A stretch of DNA of 64,000 nucleotides. Origin: Psychroflexus salis. Lineage in GTDB: Bacteria > Bacteroidota > Bacteroidia > Flavobacteriales > Flavobacteriaceae. The notes beneath the pieces are model-generated. The model worked only from the letters and a program-made list of their open reading frames with translations. It was not told the origin of the DNA and did not search any database. The stretch is from contig NZ_BMGL01000003.1 in NCBI RefSeq assembly GCF_014640175.1, forward strand, positions 177,391 to 241,390. Reading direction: 5' to 3'. The position numbers and the translations under genes are program-made. Of this stretch, positions 47,012 through 56,321 are shown one piece after another. The first letter of the stretch is position 1; the number at the start of each line of letters is the position of its first letter.

Positions 47012-47443
47012 ATGAAAAATAAGATTTTTACTATTGTAGCAGCATTTTTTATTGCATTTACTTTATCCTGTTCAAGCGACGATGATGGACCCAGTATTTC
47101 TGAAGCATCTAGAGATTTACGTGGCACTTGGGAATTGTTTCAAATCATTGAAAACAATACTCCAGTAGCAAGTATTCCATGTAATCAACAAAGAGAATTT
47201 ACGTTTAACCAAGATTTTTCTTATTCTGAAATTGATTATGCAGGCCAAGATCCAGATAACTGCGAAGTAGCAGCTACCTTTAATGGTACATGGGAAAATG
47301 TTGAAGACGATATGGTGCTAACTTTAAGAAGAACAGGGGCTGAAACCACTGAGAGTTTTACTATTTCATTCAGAAATAACGCACAATTTTTTGATGTAAA
47401 TCAGTCTTCAGAAAGAACACTTACCTATCAAAAAATAAACTAA
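47012..47443 (+). CDS. Lipocalin-like lipoprotein
   Basis: 143 residues. Lipobox region AFTLSC followed by SSDDD, the acidic tail that favours surface display in Bacteroidota. The body reads as a small lipocalin-like barrel: LRGTWELFQIIENN, FTFNQDFSYSEID, FNGTWENVEDD, LTLRRTG. Ligand unknown. It is followed by a terminator and is transcribed alone. Confidence 0.75.
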   Translation: MKNKIFTIVAAFFIAFTLSCSSDDDGPSISEASRDLRGTWELFQIIENNTPVASIPCNQQREFTFNQDFSYSEIDYAGQDPDNCEVAATFNGTWENVEDDMVLTLRRTGAETTESFTISFRNNAQFFDVNQSSERTLTYQKIN

Positions 47444-47464
47444 ACATTACCTATTAAAATTTAG

Positions 47465-47490
47465 AAGCCACCTTTAAAGGTGGCTTTTTT
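47465..47490. terminator. Intrinsic terminator
   Basis: AAGCCACCTTTAAAGGTGGC followed by a T-run; a 22-bp perfect palindrome at 47465-47486. Confidence 0.85.
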
Positions 47491-47584
47491 TGGGGTAATA
47501 AGCTGCTAATAATCCTATTGTGATAATCGATGATTAAAAGTTGTACTTTATCTAATTCGATTGTATTTTTAGAAAAAATAAATT

Positions 47585-47983
47585 ATGCGATTTCATACCC
47601 GAAAATGGATTAAACCAGAAGATTTAAATCCCAATCAAACTTTATTTGGCGGAAAGCTTTTAGCTTGGATCGACGAAGAAGCAGCTCTTTACGTAACCAT
47701 TCAACTAGAAAATAAACGTGTGGTTACCAAATACATGAACGAAATTAATTTTGTAAGTTCAGCTGAGCAAGGAGATATTATTGAAATTGGTATTGAAGTA
47801 GTAAAATTTGGTAAAACATCCCTTACTTTAGCTTGCGAAGTTAGAAACAAAATGACCCGTAAAACCATCATCAAAATCGATAAAATTATCATGGTTAACC
47901 TAGGTGAAGATGGCAAGCCAAGTCCACACGGAAAAACAAAAATAGAATTTGTTAAAGACCGATTAAACTCCAGTAAAAGTTAA
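47585..47983 (+). CDS. Acyl-CoA thioesterase (hotdog fold, YciA-like)
   Basis: 132 residues of a single hotdog domain. PNQTLFGGKLLAWIDEEAAL carries the catalytic Asp/Glu helix; INFVSSAEQGDIIEIGIEVV is the next conserved strand, followed by FGKTSLTLACEV. It hydrolyses acyl-CoA esters in the cytoplasm. Its stop overlaps the convergent DUF3817 stop by 4 bp. Confidence 0.88.
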   Translation: MRFHTRKWIKPEDLNPNQTLFGGKLLAWIDEEAALYVTIQLENKRVVTKYMNEINFVSSAEQGDIIEIGIEVVKFGKTSLTLACEVRNKMTRKTIIKIDKIIMVNLGEDGKPSPHGKTKIEFVKDRLNSSKS

Positions 47984-48273
47984 GTTGACGGCAGGTATTT
48001 CTTATCAGCATAAAATGGCCCAAAAGGTAAGATAGAGCAAATTACAAAAACGCCAAAAACTTTAAACTTCCAATTTAATTTTTCGTATAAATAATAGGCA
48101 CCAAAAATATACAAGACAAATAAAATGCCGTGAGCCATTCCTACAGCACGAACATATGCTGGCATATCAAAAAAGTATTTTAAAGGCATAGCAATTCCCA
48201 AAAGCAGAAGAAAAGAAATGGCTTCTAAGTAGCTTAAAACTTTAAACAATTTAATAAAAGTAGGGTTCTTCAT
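47980..48273 (-). CDS. DUF3817 membrane protein
   Basis: 97 residues from the ATG at 48273; in-frame Met codons upstream give an implausible N-terminus. Three transmembrane helices (VLSYLEAISFLLLLGIAMPL, AVGMAHGILFVLYIFGAYYL, VFGVFVICSILPFGPFYAD) with the family motifs EAISFLLLL and GMAHGILF. Function unknown. Confidence 0.85.
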   Translation of the reverse strand: MKNPTFIKLFKVLSYLEAISFLLLLGIAMPLKYFFDMPAYVRAVGMAHGILFVLYIFGAYYLYEKLNWKFKVFGVFVICSILPFGPFYADKKYLPST

Positions 48274-48389
48274 TTTTAGCGCGAAGTTAAGCTTTAGGTG
48301 TAATATTATTTTTAATAATAACATAAAAATTTATTCATAAATTGTAATATTGTGTAACTTTTCAATTTAAATTAAATAACTAACATCAC

Positions 48390-49427
48390 ATGAAAATTTT
48401 AGTAACAGGCGGTTTAGGTTTTATAGGCTCGCATACTGCAGTTGCTTTGCAACAAAAAGGACACGAAGTATACATAATTGACAATTTATCGAATTCGAGT
48501 TTACAAGTTTTAGAAGGAATTACAAAAATTACAATTTCAAGTCCCAATTTTACAAAGTTAGACTTACGCAATAAAGAAGCCGTTTCTGCTTACTTTAATG
48601 TGCATTCCGATATAGATGGTGTAATTCATTTTGCCGCTTCAAAAGCGGTTGGAGAGAGCGTTCAAAACCCGCTATTATACTACGAGAACAATTTAAATAC
48701 TTTAACCTACATCCTGCAAGAATTGAGTAAAATGGAAAATGCAAATTTTATTTTCAGTTCTTCATGCACGGTTTATGGTCAGGCCGATGAGCTACCTATT
48801 ACTGAAAACGCACCAGTAAAACCAGCTGAATCTCCGTATGGAAACACCAAACAAATTGGTGAAGAAATAATTCGTGATACAACCTACATCAATTCAAACA
48901 TAAAAGCCATTGCTTTGCGATATTTTAACCCAATTGGCGCACATCCAAGTGCCGAAATTGGCGAATTACCCATTGGCGTACCACAAAACTTAATTCCTTT
49001 TATAACCCAAACTGCAGCAGGTCACCGCGAAATTTTATCTGTTTTTGGAAATGATTATCCAACCGAAGATGGTACTTGCATTCGCGATTACATTCATGTA
49101 ATGGATTTAGCTGAAGCGCATGTAGTAGCGATAGAACGATTGCTAAATCGTAAAAATCAATCTAATTTTGAAATTTTTAATTTAGGTACAGGAAAAGGAA
49201 ATTCGGTTTTAGAAGTGATTGAAACTTTTGAAAAAGTGACGCAAACCAAATTAGCTTATCAAATAGCTAATCGTAGAGAAGGCGATGTAATTGAAGCTTA
49301 TGCTAATACAGATAAAGCAAACCAAGTATTGGGCTGGAAAGCTAAACTAAGCTTAGCAGAAGCGCTAGAAAGTGCTTGGAAATGGCAACAAAAAATAGAT
49401 CAAAATAAATACCCTAATAAAAAATAA
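48390..49427 (+). CDS. galE: UDP-glucose 4-epimerase
   Basis: 345 residues. NAD loop VTGGLGFIGSHTA; catalytic Ser/Tyr/Lys region FSSSCTVYGQADELP and SPYGNTKQIGEEI; the GalE sugar-binding part RYFNPIGAHPSAEIGE and DGTCIRDYIHVMDLAEAH. It interconverts UDP-glucose and UDP-galactose for envelope sugars. It is 7 bp before ettA, so the two may be co-transcribed. Confidence 0.95.
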   Translation: MKILVTGGLGFIGSHTAVALQQKGHEVYIIDNLSNSSLQVLEGITKITISSPNFTKLDLRNKEAVSAYFNVHSDIDGVIHFAASKAVGESVQNPLLYYENNLNTLTYILQELSKMENANFIFSSSCTVYGQADELPITENAPVKPAESPYGNTKQIGEEIIRDTTYINSNIKAIALRYFNPIGAHPSAEIGELPIGVPQNLIPFITQTAAGHREILSVFGNDYPTEDGTCIRDYIHVMDLAEAHVVAIERLLNRKNQSNFEIFNLGTGKGNSVLEVIETFEKVTQTKLAYQIANRREGDVIEAYANTDKANQVLGWKAKLSLAEALESAWKWQQKIDQNKYPNKK

Positions 49428-49434
49428 ATAAATT

Positions 49435-51126
49435 ATGGCAGACGATAAAAAAATCATTTTCTCCATGTCTGGAGTTACCAAAACCTTTCCCAATGCGGCT
49501 AAACCAGTTTTAAACAATATTTATCTAAGTTTCTTTTATGGAGCCAAAATCGGAATTTTAGGCTTAAACGGTTCTGGTAAATCTACTTTGCTTAAAATTA
49601 TAGCTGGTAAAGAAAAGAACTTCCGTGGAGATGTAGTTTTTTCGCAAGATTATTCTGTTGGATATTTAGCTCAAGAACCAGAGTTAGACGAAGACAAAAG
49701 CGTTTTAGATATTGTAAAAGAAGGTGTGGCAGATGTAGTTGCTATTTTAGATGAATACAATAAGATTAATGACGATTTTGGATTACCAGAAGTTTACGAG
49801 AATCCAGATAAAATGCAAAAACTCATGGATCGGCAAGCGGTTTTACAAGATAAAATTGATGCTACAAATGCATGGGAACTCGATAATAAATTAGAAGTAG
49901 CAATGGATGCTTTGCGTACACCACCATCGGACCAGCTTATTAAAAATCTTTCGGGTGGAGAACGTAGGCGAGTGGCTTTATGTAGATTGTTATTACAAGA
50001 ACCCGATGTGTTGCTTTTAGATGAACCTACAAACCATTTAGATGCCGAATCGGTGCATTGGTTGGAACATCACTTACAACAATACAAAGGAACGGTAATT
50101 GCCGTAACCCACGATCGTTATTTTTTAGATAATGTTGCAGGTTGGATACTAGAATTAGACCGTGGCGAAGGCATACCGTGGAAAGGAAATTATTCTTCTT
50201 GGTTAGATCAAAAATCCAAGCGCTTAGCTCAAGAGCAAAAACAAGCTAGTAAACGCCAAAAGACTTTAGAACGCGAATTAGAATGGGTAAAAATGGCTCC
50301 AAAAGGAAGACAATCTAAACAAAAAGCGCGTTTGAAAAATTATGACAAACTGATGAGTCAAGATCAGGAAAAACTCGATGAAAAATTAGAAATTTATATT
50401 CCGAATGGCCCACGTTTAGGAACCAATGTTATTGAAGCCAAAGCGGTGAGCAAAGCCTTTGGAGATAAGTTGTTATATGAAGATTTAAACTTTAATTTAC
50501 CGCAAGCTGGAATTGTTGGTGTTATTGGTCCTAATGGAGCTGGTAAAACTACTATCTTTAAGATGATTATGGGAGAAGAGAAACCCGATACTGGTGAGTT
50601 TTTAGTTGGAGAAACTGCAAAAATTGCCTATGTAGACCAAGCACATGCTAATATTGATGCTAATAAATCCATTTGGGAGAATTTTTCAGACGGACAAGAT
50701 TTGGTTATGATGGGTGGCAGAAAAGTAAATTCTCGTGCTTATTTAAGTCGTTTTAACTTCAACGGAAGCGAACAAAATAAAAATGTTGAAACGCTGTCTG
50801 GTGGTGAACGAAACCGATTGCATTTAGCCATGACGCTAAAAGAAGAAGGCAATGTTTTATTGTTAGATGAGCCAACTAACGATTTAGATGTAAACACTCT
50901 GAGGGCCTTAGAAGAAGGTTTAGAAAATTTTGCAGGTTGTGCTGTGGTTATTTCTCACGACCGTTGGTTTTTAGATCGTATTTGCACCCATATTTTAGCC
51001 TTCGAAGGAAACTCACAAGTTTACTTTTTTGAAGGCAGCTTTAGCGATTATGAAGAAAACAAAAAAGCTCGCTTAGGTGGCGATTTAATGCCTAAACGTA
51101 TAAAATACAAAAAGTTGACACGCTAA
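49435..51126 (+). CDS. ettA: Energy-dependent translational throttle protein EttA (ABC-F)
   Basis: 563 residues, two ABC cassettes and no membrane helices. First cassette: GLNGSGKSTLLK, LSGGERRRVALCRLLL, LLLDEPTNHLD. Second: GPNGAGKTTIFK, LSGGERNRLHLAMTL, LLLDEPTNDLD. The interdomain linker (RQSKQKARLKNYDKLM) and the arm region in cassette 1 fit EttA rather than other ABC-F types. EttA binds the ribosomal E site and gates elongation by ATP/ADP level. Confidence 0.94.
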   Translation: MADDKKIIFSMSGVTKTFPNAAKPVLNNIYLSFFYGAKIGILGLNGSGKSTLLKIIAGKEKNFRGDVVFSQDYSVGYLAQEPELDEDKSVLDIVKEGVADVVAILDEYNKINDDFGLPEVYENPDKMQKLMDRQAVLQDKIDATNAWELDNKLEVAMDALRTPPSDQLIKNLSGGERRRVALCRLLLQEPDVLLLDEPTNHLDAESVHWLEHHLQQYKGTVIAVTHDRYFLDNVAGWILELDRGEGIPWKGNYSSWLDQKSKRLAQEQKQASKRQKTLERELEWVKMAPKGRQSKQKARLKNYDKLMSQDQEKLDEKLEIYIPNGPRLGTNVIEAKAVSKAFGDKLLYEDLNFNLPQAGIVGVIGPNGAGKTTIFKMIMGEEKPDTGEFLVGETAKIAYVDQAHANIDANKSIWENFSDGQDLVMMGGRKVNSRAYLSRFNFNGSEQNKNVETLSGGERNRLHLAMTLKEEGNVLLLDEPTNDLDVNTLRALEEGLENFAGCAVVISHDRWFLDRICTHILAFEGNSQVYFFEGSFSDYEENKKARLGGDLMPKRIKYKKLTR

Positions 51127-51150
51127 TTAACTGTGTTTATATTAAAAATA

Positions 51151-51192
51151 AAAATGGTCTTATTATTAGCTTAATGTAAGACCATTTTATTT
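51151..51192 (+). terminator. Intrinsic terminator after ettA
   Basis: A 12-bp perfect stem (AAAATGGTCTTA at 51151-51162 and its complement at 51177-51188) with a T-rich end. Confidence 0.75.
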
Positions 51193-51196
51193 TATG

Positions 51197-51204
51197 TAGT
51201 TTTG
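51197..51204 (+). promoter_or_regulatory. Candidate -7 box for the secreted nuclease
   Basis: TAGTTTTG fits TAnnTTTG, 14 bp before the ATG at 51219; it follows directly on the ettA terminator. Confidence 0.55.
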
Positions 51205-51218
51205 TAAAAAATCACCCT

Positions 51219-53180
51219 ATGAATTTTAAATTGTATTTTTCTTTACTAAGTATTTTTTTATGTAAATTAATTACAGCTCAAAATGTAATTATTAATGAGT
51301 TAGATTCTCGAAATCCAGGTATAGACACAGCCGAATTTATCGAACTAAAAACCCAATCGCCTAATACGCCGTTGGATGGTTATGTTATGGTTCTGTTTAA
51401 TGGTTCGAGTTCGGGTGGAAATTCGAGTTATTACACTTTAGATTTAGATGGTTTTGTAACCGACTTTAATGGGTTGTTTGTTATTGGTGGTGCAGATGTT
51501 TCGCCATCTCCAAATTTCATTGTTTCGCAAAATACCTTTCAAAATGGTGTTGATGCAGTTGGAATTTATGTTGGTAACGACTTCAATTATCCTGATGGTA
51601 CATTAGCAACAACGGCTAATCTTGTCGATGCTTTGGTGTATAGTCACGGGCAGTCTGATGGTCAGGATTTACCAACTTTGCTAAATTTCAATGGAATTAT
51701 CAATGAAAATATAAACGGACAAGGTTTGGTAGAATCTATTCAGCGTGCAGACGATGGTTCGTGGTTTGTTGCAACGCCAACTCCCCGCGTTCCTAATGAA
51801 GGTGGTGGCGTACTTCCAATTTTTATCGATGTAAACACACCCGCTTCAACTGTAAATGAAGGTGAAGATTATACCATTACCTTTACTACTTCTTCAACTT
51901 TATCAGAAGATTTAACATTGAATTTTTCCGTAGAAAATGGAAATTTCGATCAAAATGATTTCACAGGAAACACTACGGTTAGCATTCCAAGTGGAGAAGA
52001 TTCTGCTTCAACAACTTTAAGTATAATCGATGATAATTTAGATGAAGGCGATGAAACTTTCATTATTGATATTGTTGAGCCAGCACCACCTTATGTTTTA
52101 TTGCAAAATGAAATTCAAGTAATTGTTATTGATAACGATTTTCAAGTTGCCAGCTGGGGAAGCCCGGTAAATCCTACTTTCGATCAGGTAAATTCGACTG
52201 CACCAGATGGTTACTACGATGATTTAGATGGAAAAGCAGGCGAAGAATTAATTGATGCTATGCAAGATTTAATTGCCGAAGAAGGCGTAGTTAGAATTCA
52301 TACCTATAGTGATATTATCGATATTTTAAAAGAAGCAGACCAAAGTCCAGACAACTCTAATCAAGTATGGTTAATGTATCGCGAAGAAAATAGAGCCAAA
52401 TACCTATTTCAAACCGGTTCTGATGGAACGGGATTTTGGAATAGAGAACATGTTTTTCCACGTTCTCGCGGCGGGTTCTTTAGTATAGAAGATGATGGAA
52501 TAGCCACAGGAATTAATGTATGGTGGAATACCAATGCCGACTCTTTACGCCACGGAAACTCTGATGCCCACGCTTTGCGAGCAACCGATGCCAATGAAAA
52601 TAGTTCTCGTGGAAATAAAAACTTTGGCGATTATGTAGGACCTACTGGCAACGAAGCAAGCTTTTATGGCGATGTAGCACGTTCTGCTTTTTATATGGCT
52701 ATTCGTTTTAATGGTTTATCGGTTGTAGATGGTTTTCCAACACTTTCTAATGCTGGAGAACTTGGTGATTTGCAAACCTTGTTGGATTGGCACGAACTTG
52801 ATCCTGCAGACGATTTTGAAATGAATAGAAACAATGTAATTTACAATTGGCAACAAAACCGAAACCCATTTATCGATTATCCTGAATTGGTAGATTACAT
52901 TTGGGGCGACAAACAAGGCGATTTTTGGAACCAGCCTTTATCTCTGGTTGAAGAAGAATTTAACGAATTTAGTTTTTATCCTAATCCAACTTCAGGAAAA
53001 ATTACAGTTAAGGGTTTAGCCAATGCTGAAGTAGAAGTATTTACACTACAGGGAAAATCCATTCAAAAATCTGAAATCAACAACGAAACCCATATTCATT
53101 TAGACGTATCTAGCGGAATGTATTTATTGCGTTTTACAAGTAACAATACAAGTTTGGTAAAAAGATTAGTAGTTAAATAA
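51219..53180 (+). CDS. Secreted endonuclease I family protein with lamin-tail, Calx-beta and type A T9SS domains
   Basis: 653 residues. Signal peptide to about residue 20 (ends CKLITAQ). Lamin-tail-like domain ~22-170 (VIINELDSRNPGIDTAEFIE). Calx-beta-like ~205-300 (ASTVNEGEDYTITFTT, DNLDEGDETFIIDI). Endonuclease I domain ~315-560 with the catalytic NREHVFPRSRGG and later DSLRHGNSDAHALRA. The C-terminal 70 residues are a type A sorting domain (FSFYPNPTSGKITVKG, LRFTSNNTSLVKRLVVK). It is exported by the type IX system and probably degrades extracellular DNA or RNA. Confidence 0.92.
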   Translation: MNFKLYFSLLSIFLCKLITAQNVIINELDSRNPGIDTAEFIELKTQSPNTPLDGYVMVLFNGSSSGGNSSYYTLDLDGFVTDFNGLFVIGGADVSPSPNFIVSQNTFQNGVDAVGIYVGNDFNYPDGTLATTANLVDALVYSHGQSDGQDLPTLLNFNGIINENINGQGLVESIQRADDGSWFVATPTPRVPNEGGGVLPIFIDVNTPASTVNEGEDYTITFTTSSTLSEDLTLNFSVENGNFDQNDFTGNTTVSIPSGEDSASTTLSIIDDNLDEGDETFIIDIVEPAPPYVLLQNEIQVIVIDNDFQVASWGSPVNPTFDQVNSTAPDGYYDDLDGKAGEELIDAMQDLIAEEGVVRIHTYSDIIDILKEADQSPDNSNQVWLMYREENRAKYLFQTGSDGTGFWNREHVFPRSRGGFFSIEDDGIATGINVWWNTNADSLRHGNSDAHALRATDANENSSRGNKNFGDYVGPTGNEASFYGDVARSAFYMAIRFNGLSVVDGFPTLSNAGELGDLQTLLDWHELDPADDFEMNRNNVIYNWQQNRNPFIDYPELVDYIWGDKQGDFWNQPLSLVEEEFNEFSFYPNPTSGKITVKGLANAEVEVFTLQGKSIQKSEINNETHIHLDVSSGMYLLRFTSNNTSLVKRLVVK

Positions 53181-53200
53181 TTTTTTTACTTAAACTATGA

Positions 53201-53237
53201 AAACAGGCTTATTTTTTAAAAATAAGCCTGTTTTTTT
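53201..53237. terminator. Intrinsic terminator after the nuclease
   Basis: AAACAGGCTTATTTTT at 53201-53216 with its complement at 53218-53233, then a T-run; works best on plus and may also serve the convergent ABC genes. Confidence 0.8.
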
Positions 53238-53304
53238 GTTTAATCACTCTACAATTTTAATCGTTATTTCTTAAAGTGAAATACTAAATTTAAGCTACTT
53301 AAAA

Positions 53305-54087
53305 TTAGTTATTACTAATTTTAAAACTTTTGCTTTGTATATCAAAATGAATTAAATCCTTTGGAAACAAATTAGATAAAACCCCTTTTTCAATTAAAAC
53401 CTCTGGTTTGTTTTGTTGAACTTTTCCATCGTTAATTAAAATAATTTCGTCGCATAATTGCAAGGCTAAATTAATTTCGTGGGTAGCAAAAACAATACTT
53501 TTCTGTGTATTTAAGCTAATGTTTTTTAATAAATGAAGCACTTGTGCTTTATGGTACATATCTAAGTGAGAAGTTGGCTCGTCCATTAAAATAACAGGCG
53601 TATTTTGTGCTAATGCGCGAGCAATCATTACTTTTTGTAATTGTCCATCGCTTAATTCGTTACATTTTTTAGCTTTTAGTTTTTCAATTCCTACTTGCTG
53701 TATAGCTTTTGCAATGTGTATTTTATCTTGTCTTGTGTTTACTCCTAACCAATTGGTATAAGGATGTCGCCCCAAGCTGATCAACTCAATTACACTCAAG
53801 TTTTTAGATTGATTTTGTTGCGTTAACACCAAGCTAATTAATTCCGCTAATTCGTTTTTTTGTAAGTTTTCTATGCGTTTATTTTCGATGTGCAAACTAC
53901 CCTTTAAAGCTGGCTGAATTCCTGCAATACTTTTTAATAAAGTAGATTTTCCTGCTCCATTTACACCAATAATCGCTATTAATTTTGCCGCTGGTATTGC
54001 TATTGAAATATCACTAGCAATAGGATTTTTAGCTTCATAACCTATTTGAAGCTTCTCTGTGTGTAGTATTGCTTTAGATGTTTTCAT
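53305..54087 (-). CDS. ABC transporter ATPase of FecE/BtuD type
   Basis: 260 residues from the ATG at 54087, 2 bp after the permease stop; a longer start at 54126 would overlap the permease. Walker A IGVNGAGKSTLLKSI, signature ELSDGQLQKVMIARAL (LSDGQ instead of LSGGQ), Walker B VILMDEPTSHLD, switch His in FATHEINLAL. It powers import by the FecCD/BtuC permease encoded just upstream. Confidence 0.92.
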   Translation of the reverse strand: MKTSKAILHTEKLQIGYEAKNPIASDISIAIPAAKLIAIIGVNGAGKSTLLKSIAGIQPALKGSLHIENKRIENLQKNELAELISLVLTQQNQSKNLSVIELISLGRHPYTNWLGVNTRQDKIHIAKAIQQVGIEKLKAKKCNELSDGQLQKVMIARALAQNTPVILMDEPTSHLDMYHKAQVLHLLKNISLNTQKSIVFATHEINLALQLCDEIILINDGKVQQNKPEVLIEKGVLSNLFPKDLIHFDIQSKSFKISNN

Positions 54088-54089
54088 AC

Positions 54090-55118
54090 TTAAAATAGCA
54101 TTTTCTTTTTTCGTAAAAGCAACCATATTACAACGGGTGCACCAAAAATTGAAGTAACTGCATTGATGGGTAAGGTAAAGTCGCTTCCTGGTAATTGCGC
54201 AATACTATCGCATACCAGCATAATACTTGCACCACAAAACAAAACGGAAGGGAAAAGTATAAAGTGATTGCTTGTTTTTACAACTTGTTTCACTAAATGC
54301 GGAACCGCTAAACCAACAAATGCAATAGGGCCGGCAAATGCAGTAATACTCCCCGCCATAATTCCCGTGGCTAGAATTACTAAGTTTCGGTTTTTATGAA
54401 TAGAAACCCCTAAACTTTGCGCATAACTTTCACCCAGAAGCAAGGCATTCATGTTTTTTAAAGAAAACAAACTTAAAATTAGTCCACAAGTAACACAAAT
54501 CGATAAAATAAAGACTTCATTCCAATTTAAATTACCCAAACTGCCAAACGACCAAAATACATATTGCTGTAATTGGTTTGCTGGACTAAAGTAAGCCAAA
54601 ATACTTACCACGGCACCAGTTAAACTTGCAAACATGAGTCCTATAATTAGCAAAGCCATGGTGTCTTTTATTCGAATAGCTGTCGATATTACAGCTAGCA
54701 TAACTAAACCACTTCCGAGAGTTGCAGCCAATACAACTGCCCATTTCGAAAAAATTAAACTAGCGAAAAAACCACCAAACAAACTACCACCCAAAAACAA
54801 AAGCGCAACACCTAAACTTGCACCACTGCTTAAACCCAGTACGTAAGGACCGGCCAAGGGATTTCTAAACAGAGTTTGCATTAGCAAACCACAAACCGAT
54901 AAGCCAGCACCAACTAAAATAGCAGTTATGGCTTTTGGAAATCTAAATTGTAAAATAATGTATTCCCAACTTGAATTTTCACTTCCCTGTCCTAATAAGA
55001 TTGAAATTAGTTCGTTTAATGGAATTTTAACAGACCCCAAACTTAAATTCAATACCGTAAAGATGAATAATATTATAAAAAGCAGTAAAAATGTGAGTTG
55101 ATGTTTCATTTTATTCAT
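54090..55118 (-). CDS. FecCD/BtuC-family ABC permease
   Basis: 342 residues with about ten helices. Conserved parts are RFPKAITAILVGAGLSVCGL, LMQTLFRNPLAGPYVLGLSS, FAGPIAFVGLAVPHLVKQVV and LPINAVTSIFGAPVVIWLLL, the family's coupling-helix and terminal regions. It imports iron-siderophore, heme or cobalamin. It overlaps the binding-protein gene by 8 bp. Confidence 0.93.
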   Translation of the reverse strand: MNKMKHQLTFLLLFIILFIFTVLNLSLGSVKIPLNELISILLGQGSENSSWEYIILQFRFPKAITAILVGAGLSVCGLLMQTLFRNPLAGPYVLGLSSGASLGVALLFLGGSLFGGFFASLIFSKWAVVLAATLGSGLVMLAVISTAIRIKDTMALLIIGLMFASLTGAVVSILAYFSPANQLQQYVFWSFGSLGNLNWNEVFILSICVTCGLILSLFSLKNMNALLLGESYAQSLGVSIHKNRNLVILATGIMAGSITAFAGPIAFVGLAVPHLVKQVVKTSNHFILFPSVLFCGASIMLVCDSIAQLPGSDFTLPINAVTSIFGAPVVIWLLLRKKKMLF

Positions 55119-56244
55119 CTAGTGCTTCAAAAAATGAAAATTCTTTTACTTGTAATAGTTCTGGATGAAAAATTCCCACCAAATCCTGTAAAACCAAATC
55201 GGGTCGGTTAGGGGCTAATTCATAATACAAAACGCCACCTTTTTTTCCTTTGGTTTTAGCAAATGTATAGGTTTTTTTATCTTGAAAAGCTGTAAATTTT
55301 TGGTAGTGTACACTACTTTTTAATAGTTGCTGATAACTTGTAAATTGAGCTGGAGCAACCCAAAAATCGGTTTGTTGCGCTTTATTTAAAACCGCTTCGA
55401 AGGATTTTGATAAACTTCCTGTTTCAGAATTATCGGCGTATACATAGTTGGTGTTTGCATCTTTTAGAAATTGTGCTTGCCAAGATTTTCCACCTGGTAA
55501 ATACCAAACATCTTTATACATAGCTCCTGCCAGCACGCTAGGTCGCGATCCTGATGTTGCTGCTAATTTTTTTAAGTCGTTGTAATTTTTTTCAATGCTA
55601 TTAAATTGCTTTTCGGCTTCTGGAAGTGAGTTGGTTAAGACTCCAAAAAACTTAATCCATTCGGCTTTGCCTAAAGGATGCTCGTCTAACCAATCGCTAT
55701 TGTACAATACAGGAATTCCTGCTTTGCTTACGGTGTTTAAGCTTTTATTGCTTCCTTTTACAGCAAAACCAACTACTACATCGGGTTGTAATTCGAGTAA
55801 TTTTTCGGTGTTTAAAGCTTCATTTTGTCCGATTTCGGTAACATGTCCTGCTTCAATTTTTGTTCTGGCAGCTTCCGACGAAACATAATCTAAACCTGGA
55901 AAACCCACCCATTTTTCTAATTGGTTTAAACTAATGAGCGATGGAATATGCGTGGTAGAAGTAAGCACGATTTTTTGAACAGGCAGCTGTACAAAAGCAT
56001 CGTATTTTAAATTTTTGGGGATTTTAGCCTTGTCTTTTGCACAAACATAAACCAATTCTTTTTCGGCATCTGGCCAAGGCTTTATTACAACAATGCGTTT
56101 ATAATTTTCGGTTTCATAAAGTTGAAAAGTTGTACTATATTTTAATTCAATTTGTTCTTCTACTAATGTTTCTGTTTTTTTTGTATCGTTTTTACAACTG
56201 CAAAAAAGCAAACTAAGCACAAGAATGTTGAAATATAACTTCAT
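55111..56244 (-). CDS. Substrate-binding lipoprotein of the FecCD-type importer
   Basis: 377 residues. Lipobox LSLLFCSC. Cluster A-2 (FecB/BtuF) fold signs: KIVLTSTTHIPSLISL, ELQPDVVVGFAVKGSNK, PVLYNSDWLDEHPLGKAEWI, and VLAGAMYKDVWYLPGGKSWQ. The substrate cannot be read from the sequence: cobalamin, heme or a siderophore are all possible. No cobalamin riboswitch is seen upstream; instead the 65/66-bp repeat array begins ~80 bp before the start. Confidence 0.86.
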   Translation of the reverse strand: MKLYFNILVLSLLFCSCKNDTKKTETLVEEQIELKYSTTFQLYETENYKRIVVIKPWPDAEKELVYVCAKDKAKIPKNLKYDAFVQLPVQKIVLTSTTHIPSLISLNQLEKWVGFPGLDYVSSEAARTKIEAGHVTEIGQNEALNTEKLLELQPDVVVGFAVKGSNKSLNTVSKAGIPVLYNSDWLDEHPLGKAEWIKFFGVLTNSLPEAEKQFNSIEKNYNDLKKLAATSGSRPSVLAGAMYKDVWYLPGGKSWQAQFLKDANTNYVYADNSETGSLSKSFEAVLNKAQQTDFWVAPAQFTSYQQLLKSSVHYQKFTAFQDKKTYTFAKTKGKKGGVLYYELAPNRPDLVLQDLVGIFHPELLQVKEFSFFEALDE

Positions 56245-56321
56245 AAAAGCATTTTAAACAAAAATAGAATTTTAATGCGATTAATTCCACTTTAAGCAGC
56301 AAATGTCGCTTTCTAACTCAT